From Tamlana sp. I1 (GTDB lineage: Bacteria; Bacteroidota; Bacteroidia; Flavobacteriales; Flavobacteriaceae), in NCBI RefSeq assembly GCF_015355625.1, contig NZ_JACLAF010000015.1, positions 1 to 64,000 of the forward strand: a stretch of DNA of 64,000 nt, in the 5' to 3' direction. The stretch's first letter is position 1. Every line of letters begins with the position of its first letter. The notes beneath the pieces were generated by a model that saw nothing but the letters and a program-made list of their open reading frames with translations, had not been told where the DNA came from and made no database searches. Positions 1 through 9,057 of the stretch are shown here, one piece after another. The translations under genes were made by a program, and so were the position numbers.

Positions 1-106
1 AAAATACTTAATAAGTATTTCTGGAAGTAATAAATTGGCTATGGCTAATAATGAATCTGATGGCATTAAAAATTTTTATTCAAAGGTCTTGCTTTTTTAG
101 ATGCTC

Positions 107-127
107 CACAACTTTTGAGATTGACCC
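107..127. repeat. 21-bp sequence shared with 42404-42424
   Basis: These 21 bases recur identically, in the same orientation, at 42404-42424. Both copies lie between genes and neither has a transposase beside it. The sequence could be a solitary insertion-sequence end or an excision scar. That is inference; the identity is what the sequence shows. Confidence 0.5.
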
Positions 128-135
128 GTTTTTAT

Positions 136-1896
136 TTAAATAATTAACCGCAGACCACCTAATTCTTCAATTTTATATGAGAAATGATCTCCAGGAGAAC
201 TAATAAACATAAAATTGACTGGTATTTTCCACTCTTGAGATAATTTGGTAATGAGCTCTGGACCAAATTTTTCGTCTAATTCTATAAATTCAATACAAAT
301 TGAAGGGTATTCTCTATCAACAACTTGAATATCATTTCTAAATTGATCAGTAACCAAATTACCATCTTTAGTCGCTGTTACGACCTTTATCTTCTTAGTA
401 TGTTCATTTTTTTGAATGTAAAGCATGACTTTATTTAAAGTAGCAACATCATCATTTTTTGTAAAATAAACGAATTCTTGAGAGTTTATATCGTGAATTA
501 TAGATAGTATTTTTTTGTCTGTTTTAAACACCATATTTCTAAACGGATCAAAAACAGAATGTATTAATTTCAATAAGAATTTTAATAACACCGTTCTGTT
601 TAACATCACTAAAATAAATATGATTGAAGGGATGAAGTATTCTAGAAACACCGATAAATTACTAGGAACGCCTTCAGCAGGCTTCATTATTAAATTTCCT
701 ACTAAAGCGAGAAGTACGGCGAAAATAGCAAATAATATAGCGCCCCAACTGGCTTTTTCTGGTCGAGGTAAACGGTTTCTTCTTACTTTTAAAAGAATAT
801 TTCCAATGCCAAATAATGCCATTACCGATAGGAAAGAAATGGTATAAACACCAGCTAAAAGTTTTACATTACCTTCAGTAATTAATAGTACCGAAATAGT
901 TAAAACTAAGAAAATTAATATGATGCGATAGGAACTACCGCGTTTGTTTTTTTTCAAAAAGTATTGCGGTAAAATTCTATCTAGAGCCATGCGTTCTAAT
1001 AAACCAGAAACACCTACAAAACTGGTTAAAACAGCTCCACTTAGTACTAAAAAGGCATCAATTCCTATTACAATAGCCAACCAATCACCTCCAACATAAG
1101 AAGCCATTTCTATTAAAAGGGTATTTTGATAGGCATCGCTTTGCAATACGGGTAATGTAAATAAAGCCAATGCAAATATGGCTGTTAGCGGGTTAATAAC
1201 ACTTACAACAATCCACATGTTTTTAAGTGTTTTTGGAAATACGCCTTTTTGCTGTTCTTCAACAAAATTTGCCGAGCTTTCAAACCCAGAAACCCCTAAC
1301 ATAGATGCTGCAAACCCTAAAAAAATAGCATTAGTAATGCTTCCTCCTGTGGTTGGTAATTCCCAGTTTTCAAAAAATAAACCAAATCCGTTATTAATTA
1401 AGAAAAAGATGATAAAACCACTTAATAATATAAAGGATCCTAAATGAAAAAGAAAGATGCCAATGGCTACTTTAGCCGATTCTGAAACGCCGCCTATAGT
1501 AAGTAAACCAAAAAAACTTAATAAAACTATAGTTGCAATAATTATTGGAATGGCTGGAATTAAATGGTGCAAATAATGTATGGCTTCGTTAGCTGAAATA
1601 ACAGCCGTAGCCATATAGGAGAGCAGTGTTAAGGTGGCCGCAAATGATGCTACAGACTTGCTGGTTGTATTAAGTAAAGCGTTGTAGGCACCACCATTTA
1701 ATGGTAAAGCGCCAACAACTTCGCCGTATATTTTTCTAAAAAGAAAAAGTACTAAAGAAACTATTAGGAGGGTAATCCATGCATATTGACCAGCGAATGC
1801 TATGGCTAAAGCCGAAACATATAATACGGATGAACTGATGTCGTTTCCACAAATAGCAGTAGAAGCTAATTCAGATAGTTTTTTATGTTTTTTCAT
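136..1896 (-). CDS. APC-superfamily amino acid permease
   Basis: A 586-residue polytopic protein of the APC (amino acid/polyamine/organocation) superfamily, expected to carry amino acids or related amines across the inner membrane. Hydrophobic helices fill residues about 10-450. The N-terminal segment reads AICGNDISSSVLYVSALA, where APC carriers place the broken first helix that binds substrate, and GFESSANFVEEQ around residue 210 is also family-like. After the last helix there is a soluble tail of about 130 residues (455-586) with alternating strands and helices, absent from short APC carriers and possibly regulatory. The gene stands alone, divergent from the ClC gene. The substrate cannot be read from the sequence. 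Confidence 0.85.
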   Translation of the reverse strand: MKKHKKLSELASTAICGNDISSSVLYVSALAIAFAGQYAWITLLIVSLVLFLFRKIYGEVVGALPLNGGAYNALLNTTSKSVASFAATLTLLSYMATAVISANEAIHYLHHLIPAIPIIIATIVLLSFFGLLTIGGVSESAKVAIGIFLFHLGSFILLSGFIIFFLINNGFGLFFENWELPTTGGSITNAIFLGFAASMLGVSGFESSANFVEEQQKGVFPKTLKNMWIVVSVINPLTAIFALALFTLPVLQSDAYQNTLLIEMASYVGGDWLAIVIGIDAFLVLSGAVLTSFVGVSGLLERMALDRILPQYFLKKNKRGSSYRIILIFLVLTISVLLITEGNVKLLAGVYTISFLSVMALFGIGNILLKVRRNRLPRPEKASWGAILFAIFAVLLALVGNLIMKPAEGVPSNLSVFLEYFIPSIIFILVMLNRTVLLKFLLKLIHSVFDPFRNMVFKTDKKILSIIHDINSQEFVYFTKNDDVATLNKVMLYIQKNEHTKKIKVVTATKDGNLVTDQFRNDIQVVDREYPSICIEFIELDEKFGPELITKLSQEWKIPVNFMFISSPGDHFSYKIEELGGLRLII

Positions 1897-2264
1897 AAGT
1901 TTTTAGCCATTTAATATTTTATTTTCTGAGAGGTTCTAATTTCTTAATACTCTAAATCTGTTTAAATTCTCGTATTACAGAACTAAGATAGTAAAAGTAT
2001 GAAGAAATTACGACAGAAATGTATTTACTATTTTTAGAACCTTTTTAGCTTTTGAAGGATTAAAAGAAATAGATTTTCGATTGTTTTATTTTCTTGTGAA
2101 ATGTTAGGAATTCTATCTTTTTATAGTCTTTAGCTATGATTTGAACAGCTTCTTTTTTTATGGAAATTGATTACTTTTACAGCAATTCTGATAGCTACTT
2201 TTTTGTTGTTTTTTTATTGATAAATATGACAATCAATCCCGTGTGAATCAGTTAAAAAAAATGT
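1897..2264. other. intergenic region between divergent permease and ClC genes
   Basis: About 370 bases with no credible ORF. It must hold the promoters of both divergent genes, but I found no exact TAnnTTTG -7 element for either. An ATG at 2261-2263 is out of frame with the ClC gene. Confidence 0.5.
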
Positions 2265-3539
2265 TTGAAAGTGAAGTTAAAACAAAAAAGAAAACTAGTA
2301 ACTTACTTAAATATATTAGACCAACCTATCCGATTTAACCCTTTTGTATTTAGCAGAAATTTTATACTCTGGGCTTTTCTAGGATTATTAGGTGGACTGA
2401 TAGCCGGAATTTATTGGATTGGACTCGAATTTTTAACGCATAAATTAGCCTTTTTTGAAGGTTGGCATGTTATTCCTTTAATGGGAACTTGCGGTCTCCT
2501 TGCCGGGTTGATTATTCACTTTATTGGCGATCCTGGGGAGATTCATTTAATTGTTAATAATATCCGTTTTAATAAAGGCAAACTGGATCCTAAAAATAAT
2601 CCTTCAATGATTCTTTCTTCTTTATTGTGTGTGGCATCGGGAGGAAGTCTTGGTCCAGAAGCTCCTTTAGTTCAAGTAACGGGATCTACGGGGACTTGGA
2701 TTGGTAAATTATTCAGACTAAAAGGCGAAGCATTAAGGTCGCTTAGTATTGCTGGAATGGCCTCTGGTTTTACAGCGTTATTTGGTGCGCCATTAGGCGG
2801 TAGTTTATTTTCCTTAGAAATACTTCACCATAAACATGCTGTTGAATATTATCAAGCCATAATTCCAGCATTTGTAGCAAGTTGCTTTAGTTACTTAGTA
2901 TTTGCGATAATTATTCATTTAGGACTTGGGCCAACTTGGGATTTATCTGCTTATGAATATTCTGGAGTTTTTGATTTTGGTTATGCAGTCTTATTTGCAA
3001 TAGTTGGTGCGGCGTGCGGCTGGGGTTTTATTTTTTGCACTAAATTTTTAAAATCTATTTTCGAGATCAAACCGCTTCCCATTTATATAAAAACATTAAT
3101 AGGTGGTATCCTGCTTGGTGTTATAGCATTTTACCTTCCTATCACACGATACTTTGGACATCATGAGATTAACGAACTTTTAGCGAACAATTTTTCCTTA
3201 AGCCTGTTATTTGCGATTTTAATTTTTAAAATTTTAGCGATTTCTATAACGGTTACTTCAGGTTGGCGTGGCGGATTTATAATTCCTTTGTTTTTTGTTG
3301 GAGCTACATTAGGCTTAATTTTAAAGCAACTTTTTCCTGCAATAAATCTGACTTTAGCGATTGTTAGTTGTATGGCAGCCATAAATGCATGTGTGACTAG
3401 AACGCCTATGAGTACAACTATTTTACTGGCTACATTAACAGGTTTCGGGCATTTTATCCCAATTCTATTTGCAAGTTTAACAGGTTACTTTTTAGCACCA
3501 AGAATACCTTTTATTGGTTCTCAAATGGAAAAAGAATAA
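2265..3539 (+). CDS. ClC-family voltage-gated chloride channel / H+ antiporter
   Basis: A 424-residue ClC-type protein with about ten hydrophobic segments. GGSLGPEAPLVQ at residues 126-137 matches the ClC filter motif GxxGPE, with the gating glutamate in the usual place. SGWRGGFIIP near residue 335 matches GxFxP. It should move chloride or another halide across the inner membrane as channel or antiporter. No cytoplasmic CBS domains follow, as in other short bacterial ClCs. The start is uncertain: the frame opens just after a TAA at 2253 and its first start-like codon is TTG at 2265. An ATG four bases earlier is in another frame, and the first in-frame ATG lies about 70 codons in, inside the membrane domain. 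Confidence 0.88.
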   Translation: MKVKLKQKRKLVTYLNILDQPIRFNPFVFSRNFILWAFLGLLGGLIAGIYWIGLEFLTHKLAFFEGWHVIPLMGTCGLLAGLIIHFIGDPGEIHLIVNNIRFNKGKLDPKNNPSMILSSLLCVASGGSLGPEAPLVQVTGSTGTWIGKLFRLKGEALRSLSIAGMASGFTALFGAPLGGSLFSLEILHHKHAVEYYQAIIPAFVASCFSYLVFAIIIHLGLGPTWDLSAYEYSGVFDFGYAVLFAIVGAACGWGFIFCTKFLKSIFEIKPLPIYIKTLIGGILLGVIAFYLPITRYFGHHEINELLANNFSLSLLFAILIFKILAISITVTSGWRGGFIIPLFFVGATLGLILKQLFPAINLTLAIVSCMAAINACVTRTPMSTTILLATLTGFGHFIPILFASLTGYFLAPRIPFIGSQMEKE

Positions 3540-3573
3540 AAGTATTGACTTCGTTAATTAACAAATAAAGTAT

Positions 3574-4485
3574 TTAAAGCGGATTAGCATTAAAAGTATC
3601 GCCTTGCGAAATATCGCCAGTGTCGAATCCTTTTTTAAACCATCGCATACGTTGCTCTGATGTACCATGAGTAAACGAATCAGGTACAACTCTACCTGTT
3701 GAGTTTTTCTGTAAACGGTCGTCGCCAATGGCATTTGCAGCGTTTAAAGCTTCATTTAAATCACCTGTTTCCATCATTTGTGTCATTTCCTGAGAGTGGT
3801 TTGCCCAAACGCCTGCTAGAAAATCGGCTTGAAGTTCTAACCTAACAGAGTATTTATTGTATTCTGTTTGGCTCATCTGACCTCTTAATTGGTCCATTTT
3901 AGCTGTAATACCCATTATTTTTTGAATATGATGACCAACTTCATGGGCGATAACGTATGCTTGAGCAAAATCACCAGGCGCATTTAATTGGCGCTCCATA
4001 TCATTAAAAAAGCTTAAGTCAAGGTATAGTTTTTCATCTCCTGGGCAATAAAAAGGCCCCGTAGCACTAGAAGCTGTACCGCAAGCCGAGGAAACCGAAC
4101 CTGTAAAAAGTACTAAGGTTGGGTTGCGGTAATTGTCTAAGAGCGAGTTCCAAACATCTTCGGTATTTGCTAAAATGGTAGCACTAAATTCGGCTAATTC
4201 ATTTTCTTTTTCGGTACCCTGATAAGGCGCAGAAGTTTCCGTTTGTACAGGACCTCCTGTAAAAAACTGACTAATAATGGTTAGCGGATTATTACCTGTT
4301 AAAAAGGTAACCACCAAAAAGAGGCCTACAATTATTAAACCTACTTTAGAAAATAGGAGCTTAATTAATGGTGCTAATAACATCGGATTAAAACCGCCAA
4401 CACCACCAAATCTTGATCTTTGACTACCGCCTTGACCTCTACGGTCTTCAACATTAGAGCTTCGTCTTCTACCTTGCCATTTCAT
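3574..4485 (-). CDS. neutral zinc metallopeptidase, YpfJ family
   Basis: A 303-residue membrane-anchored peptidase of the YpfJ / 'putative neutral zinc metallopeptidase' family. Residues 1-30 are basic and glycine-rich, 33-62 form one membrane helix, and the rest should face the periplasm. The zinc motif HEVGHH lies at residues 181-186, with a downstream ELQADFLAGVW segment that fits the third ligand. CGTASSATGPFYCPGD around 125-140 is the conserved pair of cysteines preceding it. The biological substrate of the family is unknown. The gene is monocistronic and convergent with the ClC gene. Confidence 0.9.
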   Translation of the reverse strand: MKWQGRRRSSNVEDRRGQGGSQRSRFGGVGGFNPMLLAPLIKLLFSKVGLIIVGLFLVVTFLTGNNPLTIISQFFTGGPVQTETSAPYQGTEKENELAEFSATILANTEDVWNSLLDNYRNPTLVLFTGSVSSACGTASSATGPFYCPGDEKLYLDLSFFNDMERQLNAPGDFAQAYVIAHEVGHHIQKIMGITAKMDQLRGQMSQTEYNKYSVRLELQADFLAGVWANHSQEMTQMMETGDLNEALNAANAIGDDRLQKNSTGRVVPDSFTHGTSEQRMRWFKKGFDTGDISQGDTFNANPL

Positions 4486-4833
4486 AATACTACAGATTAA
4501 TTAATTTTTAAAGATTGAAGTTACTCATTATTTCATTAAATATAAATATGTAATTGAAAATAAATTTTTTAAACACTTGTGTTTAAATTCAATTATGAAG
4601 TTTAAGAATCCTTTAAATAAAGTTTTTTCTGTATTACTGTATTTGTATATAGCTTTAAAAAAATTGTCTCTTTCTTATTATGAAATATCACAAACTGGTC
4701 AGAGAATAAAAATTTACTTTTTGGAAGTTTCAATTAAAACAGGAGCATTTAAATAAAAAAAGCCTGAACAACTAAGTTATTCAGGCTTTACATTTTATAA
4801 TAAGTAGAATTTTATTCTCTAAAAGTATTGAAA
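4486..4833. other. intergenic region with ribB terminator
   Basis: About 350 AT-rich bases. Apart from the terminator hairpin at 4752-4787, I see no gene, repeat or RNA in this stretch. Confidence 0.5.
4752..4787 (-). terminator. rho-independent terminator of the ftsK-lolA-lptG-ribB operon
   Basis: AGCCTGAA (4761) pairs with TTCAGGCT (ending 4787), and an inner AACT/AGTT pair extends the stem. On the minus strand it is followed by a run of T (4760 down to 4754). It lies about 50 bases past the ribB stop. Confidence 0.88.
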
Positions 4834-6000
4834 TTAATACGATACATAATCTATTATTTCTAAACCATAGCCAATCAAACCTACGCGCTTGCTGTGTTGC
4901 TGAGAATTAGAAATTAAACGTAAATGATGTATGTTTAAATCGTGTAGAATTTGCGCACCAATACCAAAATCGCGGTCATCCATTTTAATCTTTGGAGCTT
5001 TAGTTACGTCGTTCTCTTTTTGGTTATCCTTTAAGAATGATAATCTTTTTAGAATATCCATAGATTGCGCTTCTTGATTGATGAAAATAATAGCGCCTTT
5101 TCCGGCTTTTGTTATTACTTTAAACATCGCGTTTAAGTCGTCGTCGGCCTTATTGGTTAAAGTACCTAAAATATCATTATTAACAAGTGTTGAGTTTATT
5201 CGAGTTAAAACAGGCTCGTTAGCTTTCCATGTCCCTTTTGTTAAAGCGATATGAATTTGGTTATTCGTAGTTTGCTTGTAAGCTCTTAATCTGAAACTAC
5301 CAAAACGTGTTTCTAGTTGAAAATCTTCTTTTTTCTCAATTAAAGAATCGTGTTGCATACGGTAAGCAACCAAATCTTCAATAGAAACAATTTTTATGTC
5401 ATGTTTTTTTGCTACTTCCATAAGTTGAGGAAGTCTAGCCATGGTGCCGTCTTCATTCATGATTTCTACAATCACACCAGCTGGTTTTAATCCTGCTAAT
5501 CTTGCGAAATCTATAGCAGCTTCGGTGTGGCCTGTACGTCTTAACACACCACCTTCTTTCGCTACTAAAGGGAAAATATGACCAGGTCTAGCCAAATCGA
5601 AAGGCTTGGTGTCATCATTCACTAATGCTTTAACAGTTAAAGCTCTATCGGCAGCCGAAATTCCTGTGGTAACACCTTTACCTTTTAAGTCGACTGAAAC
5701 CGTAAAAGCAGTTTCCATATGGTCGGTATTATTACTAACCATCATGGTTAAATCAAGTTCTTTACAACGGTTCTCGGTAAGTGGTGCACAAATAAGCCCT
5801 CTACCTTGAGTAGCCATAAAATTTATAATTTCTGGGGTAATTTTATCTGCAGCAGCTAAAAAGTCGCCTTCATTTTCACGGTTAGCATCATCAACAACAA
5901 TTATTACTTTTCCATTTCTAATATCTTCAATAGCTGAATGAATGGTGTTAAGTTCAAATTTAGGTGTTGTTGTATCTTGTGTCATAGGATCTAATATCAT
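4834..6000 (-). CDS. ribB: 3,4-dihydroxy-2-butanone-4-phosphate synthase with degenerate GTP cyclohydrolase II domain
   Basis: A 388-residue RibBA-type riboflavin enzyme. Residues about 17-215 are a complete RibB domain, which turns ribulose 5-phosphate into the four-carbon precursor of lumazine: ENEGDFLAAAD is the acidic metal site and RPGHIFPL...RTGHTEAAIDFARLAG the phosphate/catalytic segment. Residues about 227-388 have the RibA fold but lack the zinc cysteines of GTP cyclohydrolase II: the expected CLTGD...RCDCG region reads STLVNNDILGTLTNKADDD. The cyclohydrolase half is therefore probably inactive, and a separate RibA should exist elsewhere. It is last in a minus-strand run with 28 bases between it and the permease gene. 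An internal ATG five codons in is an alternative start. Confidence 0.92.
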   Translation of the reverse strand: MILDPMTQDTTTPKFELNTIHSAIEDIRNGKVIIVVDDANRENEGDFLAAADKITPEIINFMATQGRGLICAPLTENRCKELDLTMMVSNNTDHMETAFTVSVDLKGKGVTTGISAADRALTVKALVNDDTKPFDLARPGHIFPLVAKEGGVLRRTGHTEAAIDFARLAGLKPAGVIVEIMNEDGTMARLPQLMEVAKKHDIKIVSIEDLVAYRMQHDSLIEKKEDFQLETRFGSFRLRAYKQTTNNQIHIALTKGTWKANEPVLTRINSTLVNNDILGTLTNKADDDLNAMFKVITKAGKGAIIFINQEAQSMDILKRLSFLKDNQKENDVTKAPKIKMDDRDFGIGAQILHDLNIHHLRLISNSQQHSKRVGLIGYGLEIIDYVSY

Positions 6001-6028
6001 GGTGCAAAGATATTGCTTATTTTAAATA

Positions 6029-8401
6029 TTATAAACAATTTAACTTCAAGTCTTTTTTTAATTTATTGTTTGAAATAATAAACGAAATAGGGTAGAGCGG
6101 AAGACTTATAAAGATGAAAAATAATTTTATAGAATTGATTTTTTCATCCAGTTGTTTATAAAATTTTAAGAAATTTAAAATCGATTTTATAAAGTAAATA
6201 ACAAACAAGGTTAGAAGTATGAAACTTAATTCTGAAGCTGTTGAAGCTAAGGAAGGGAGTTTGTTATTTTTAAACACAAAGTGTAAAATCACTAAAATTA
6301 TACCAATACTGTATAAAACCATGGCATATCTAGCGTGGTCTTTGTAGTTTTTAGCTATGTTTTGTAATTTAATTGCAACTTCACTACTCTGTTTAGTAAC
6401 TTCTACTAATGGCGGTTCAATATCATCTTCAACTAAATCTTGTTTAAGCATTTTCTTTTGAACTACATAAACAATGAAAAACAACGGAAGACCAACAGCA
6501 ATATATAAAACAGAGTTTAGTAAGACTTCTTTTTTGACGTGCTTTTTAAAGTTTGAAAAACTTATAAATGAACGCCCTAAACCAATAATATAAATAAGTC
6601 CAATAGCAACACCTGTTATAAATAAAATTTTTCCGGTAAGTTCAAATTTGTTGTTTTCTAAAACTTTACCAATAACAATAAACGGTATAGAGCATATATA
6701 TAATATTAGAGCTAGTTTAGAATCTTCGTCGCAGGTTTCTTTTAGACGTAGCGATTCATCAAATTTTTCATCGGAATATTCGCCAGAAAATTTAAGTTGC
6801 TGTTTGGTAATGCCTCTCGAATTTAGAATGGCTAATGCAGTATTTTTGTACTTTATATCGTGACCGCTAAAATGTTTGTAGTTTTTAATAATGTCGATAA
6901 GCTTGGCTTGATCGTACGTTGTTAATGTAGTGTAAGCTTCACTATTAACATCAAAAGTAGAAAGATCCTTTTCGGTCGGAATTATTTTAATACCAAATAA
7001 TTTTTTTAATGGTTCTAAAATTCCTTCACTTTCAAATAGACCTCTGTCTGCAGTCGCTCTTTTAGTTAAAAATATTCCTAAAGGCAACATAATTAGCGTT
7101 GAAAACCAACTAGCTAAAACAGGGTTTACGCCGCCACTTTTAGCACTGTTTGTTGTGAATATCCCTATAAAATGATAGGTTAAAAACAAGAGTATGGCAA
7201 TAACCATTGGAAGTCCGATGCCTCCCTTACGGATTAAAGCCCCAAGAGGTGCCCCTACGAAAAATAAGATAATACAAGCAAAGCCTAAAGCGAATTTTTC
7301 ATGCAAAGAAATAATATGCTTGTTAAACCATGTTTTAGAAATTTTAAGGGAGCTTTCTTTAGTTGTTATGGCTTGTTTAGAATTAACTAGGTTTTTTGTG
7401 GCATTTTCTACCAATTGAATTTTGCCTTTGGTATCGAAAATATCGAGAACTTCTCCTGTATATAATGAGTCTTTTTCTATAGTTTTAGGCGGGTTAAATC
7501 GATTAAATCCAGAACGCTGGTACAGATTGTTTGTAAAAGCAGCATGATCTGTTTTGCTTTTATTAACTAAAGAATCAATCGCTTTATTAAGCCCAGGGAT
7601 ATCTAGCATGTTGTATTTGTCGGTCTGCGATTTTTCATCAAAATCGACATTGTTGAATTGTGACAAATCAATATTCATAACCTTTTTATCAAAAGCACTT
7701 TTAGCAAAAGGCTTTTTACTTTGAGCTTTATGTGTTTTGGTTGAAACATCGCTGTAGTAATGTCCCTCAGTTAAAATAAGTTTTAAAACATTCGAATCTT
7801 TTTCACTGGTAAGTTCGCCTAATTTTGCTTTTATAACGGTAGCATTTGTTCTGCCGTCGTTACCTTTTAAATGAATGGTAACGTTTTCTAAAAACTGATC
7901 GCGTTCACCACTTTTTTTATCAAATTTAATGTTGTAGGTGCCAATTTCATTAAACTGCCCTTCAGCTAATAACATGGCAGGTTTTAATTTGGCTATATTT
8001 CGTCTTAAATTGAAGGAATTAAATTCTGCCCAGGGAATTACATTGTTTGCAAAGAAAAAAGTAACAATACCTAAACCAACAATAAAAATACTTAAACCAG
8101 ACATAGCGCGTTGCAAAGAAATCCCTGTCGATTTCATGGCTGCGAATTCGTAATTTTCGGCAAAACTACCAAAAACCATAATGGATGCTAACAGAATGGT
8201 AAGCGGAATAACTAGTGGAATTAGCTTTGGCATAAAGTAAAGCAAAAACTTCACGATAACCATTATGTCTAAATCTTTTCCGGCTAACTCTTTGATGTAT
8301 AGCCAAATAGTTTGTAATATAAAAATCATCATGAGTATTAAAAATACACTGATGAAGGTTTTTAAGTAGGTGGTTAGTATGTAACGGTCTAGAATTTTCA
8401 C
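6029..8401 (-). CDS. LptF/LptG-family permease with long membrane C-terminal extension
   Basis: Residues 1-460 have the LptF/LptG (YjgP/YjgQ) layout: three N-terminal helices, with MKILDRYILTTYLKTF as the typical opening; a periplasmic jellyroll-like stretch about 120-365; and three C-terminal helices. These subunits pull lipopolysaccharide from the inner membrane in the LptB2FG complex. The family is usually 350-480 residues long, but this protein has 790. The extra 330 residues hold a soluble linker (about 460-560) and roughly six more hydrophobic segments, for example in 565-660 and 695-780, and end in a basic tail. Neighbours are lolA (9 bases away) and ribB (28 bases). LptF and LptG cannot be told apart here. 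Confidence 0.82.
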   Translation of the reverse strand: MKILDRYILTTYLKTFISVFLILMMIFILQTIWLYIKELAGKDLDIMVIVKFLLYFMPKLIPLVIPLTILLASIMVFGSFAENYEFAAMKSTGISLQRAMSGLSIFIVGLGIVTFFFANNVIPWAEFNSFNLRRNIAKLKPAMLLAEGQFNEIGTYNIKFDKKSGERDQFLENVTIHLKGNDGRTNATVIKAKLGELTSEKDSNVLKLILTEGHYYSDVSTKTHKAQSKKPFAKSAFDKKVMNIDLSQFNNVDFDEKSQTDKYNMLDIPGLNKAIDSLVNKSKTDHAAFTNNLYQRSGFNRFNPPKTIEKDSLYTGEVLDIFDTKGKIQLVENATKNLVNSKQAITTKESSLKISKTWFNKHIISLHEKFALGFACIILFFVGAPLGALIRKGGIGLPMVIAILLFLTYHFIGIFTTNSAKSGGVNPVLASWFSTLIMLPLGIFLTKRATADRGLFESEGILEPLKKLFGIKIIPTEKDLSTFDVNSEAYTTLTTYDQAKLIDIIKNYKHFSGHDIKYKNTALAILNSRGITKQQLKFSGEYSDEKFDESLRLKETCDEDSKLALILYICSIPFIVIGKVLENNKFELTGKILFITGVAIGLIYIIGLGRSFISFSNFKKHVKKEVLLNSVLYIAVGLPLFFIVYVVQKKMLKQDLVEDDIEPPLVEVTKQSSEVAIKLQNIAKNYKDHARYAMVLYSIGIILVILHFVFKNNKLPSLASTASELSFILLTLFVIYFIKSILNFLKFYKQLDEKINSIKLFFIFISLPLYPISFIISNNKLKKDLKLNCL

Positions 8402-8410
8402 TATTTAAGC

Positions 8411-9046
8411 TTAGTCAAGATTATTGATGTAATAATCTTTATATTTTGCAGCGTCAAAGGTAAACACGTTTTTTGGTAATTGCTCATTCGTATGGAATGA
8501 ATTTACAGTAAGTGTTGTTTTTGTTCCGTTTTCTCCAATTTGGATTAAATTATAAATGTGTTTCGTTTGCGCATCAATACCTAAAAGGATGTTTTTTATT
8601 TCAGAATTAGAATCAATAGGTGTTAATTTTACATATTGAATTTTTCGACCTTTAATGTCTTGTTTTATATCCATTTGGTAAGTATAGCCATCTTCATAAA
8701 AAGAAAGCATTTTACTAGGTGTAATGGCATCGCTGTCTTCTTCTAATTGTTTAGAGATGGTCACTTCTTCATCTTCATTGCTTATGCTGTATAATTTTTC
8801 ACCATCAAATAAACGTGTAACCCCAAGAATATTTAAACGGTACTTTTCACCTTGTAAAATAACATCGCCTTTGGTTTCTTGTTTGATGTTTTCAGAAACA
8901 TTTTCTAAAGTATATTTAAACTCTAAATTAATATTGTCGTAGCTCTTTATTTTTTCGGAAACTTGGTTTAATAACTCTTTAGCATCGTTTTGCCCAAAAG
9001 CATGAAAGGAAAGTGTAATTAATACTATAGTAATGAGTTTTTTCAT
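8411..9046 (-). CDS. lolA: LolA-like outer-membrane lipoprotein carrier
   Basis: A 211-residue periplasmic protein with a clear signal peptide (residues 1-18, MKKLITIVLITLSFHAFG). After it comes the LolA pattern of a short helix (AKELLNQVSEKIKSYDNINLEF begins it) and repeated amphipathic strands with GDVILQGEKYRL and VTRLFDGEKLYSI. LolA carries lipoproteins from the LolCDE complex to the outer membrane. It sits 11 bases after ftsK and 9 bases before the LptG-type permease, so lipoprotein and LPS transport factors share one transcript. Bacteroidota LolA proteins diverge from E. coli LolA, so the assignment rests on fold-level pattern and context. Confidence 0.82.
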   Translation of the reverse strand: MKKLITIVLITLSFHAFGQNDAKELLNQVSEKIKSYDNINLEFKYTLENVSENIKQETKGDVILQGEKYRLNILGVTRLFDGEKLYSISNEDEEVTISKQLEEDSDAITPSKMLSFYEDGYTYQMDIKQDIKGRKIQYVKLTPIDSNSEIKNILLGIDAQTKHIYNLIQIGENGTKTTLTVNSFHTNEQLPKNVFTFDAAKYKDYYINNLD

Positions 9047-9057
9047 TGGAATTAAAA

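Noticed and set aside
6001-6028. FMN riboswitch for ribB
   Set aside because: ribB is internal to an operon with only 28 bases before it, so there is no room for an aptamer.
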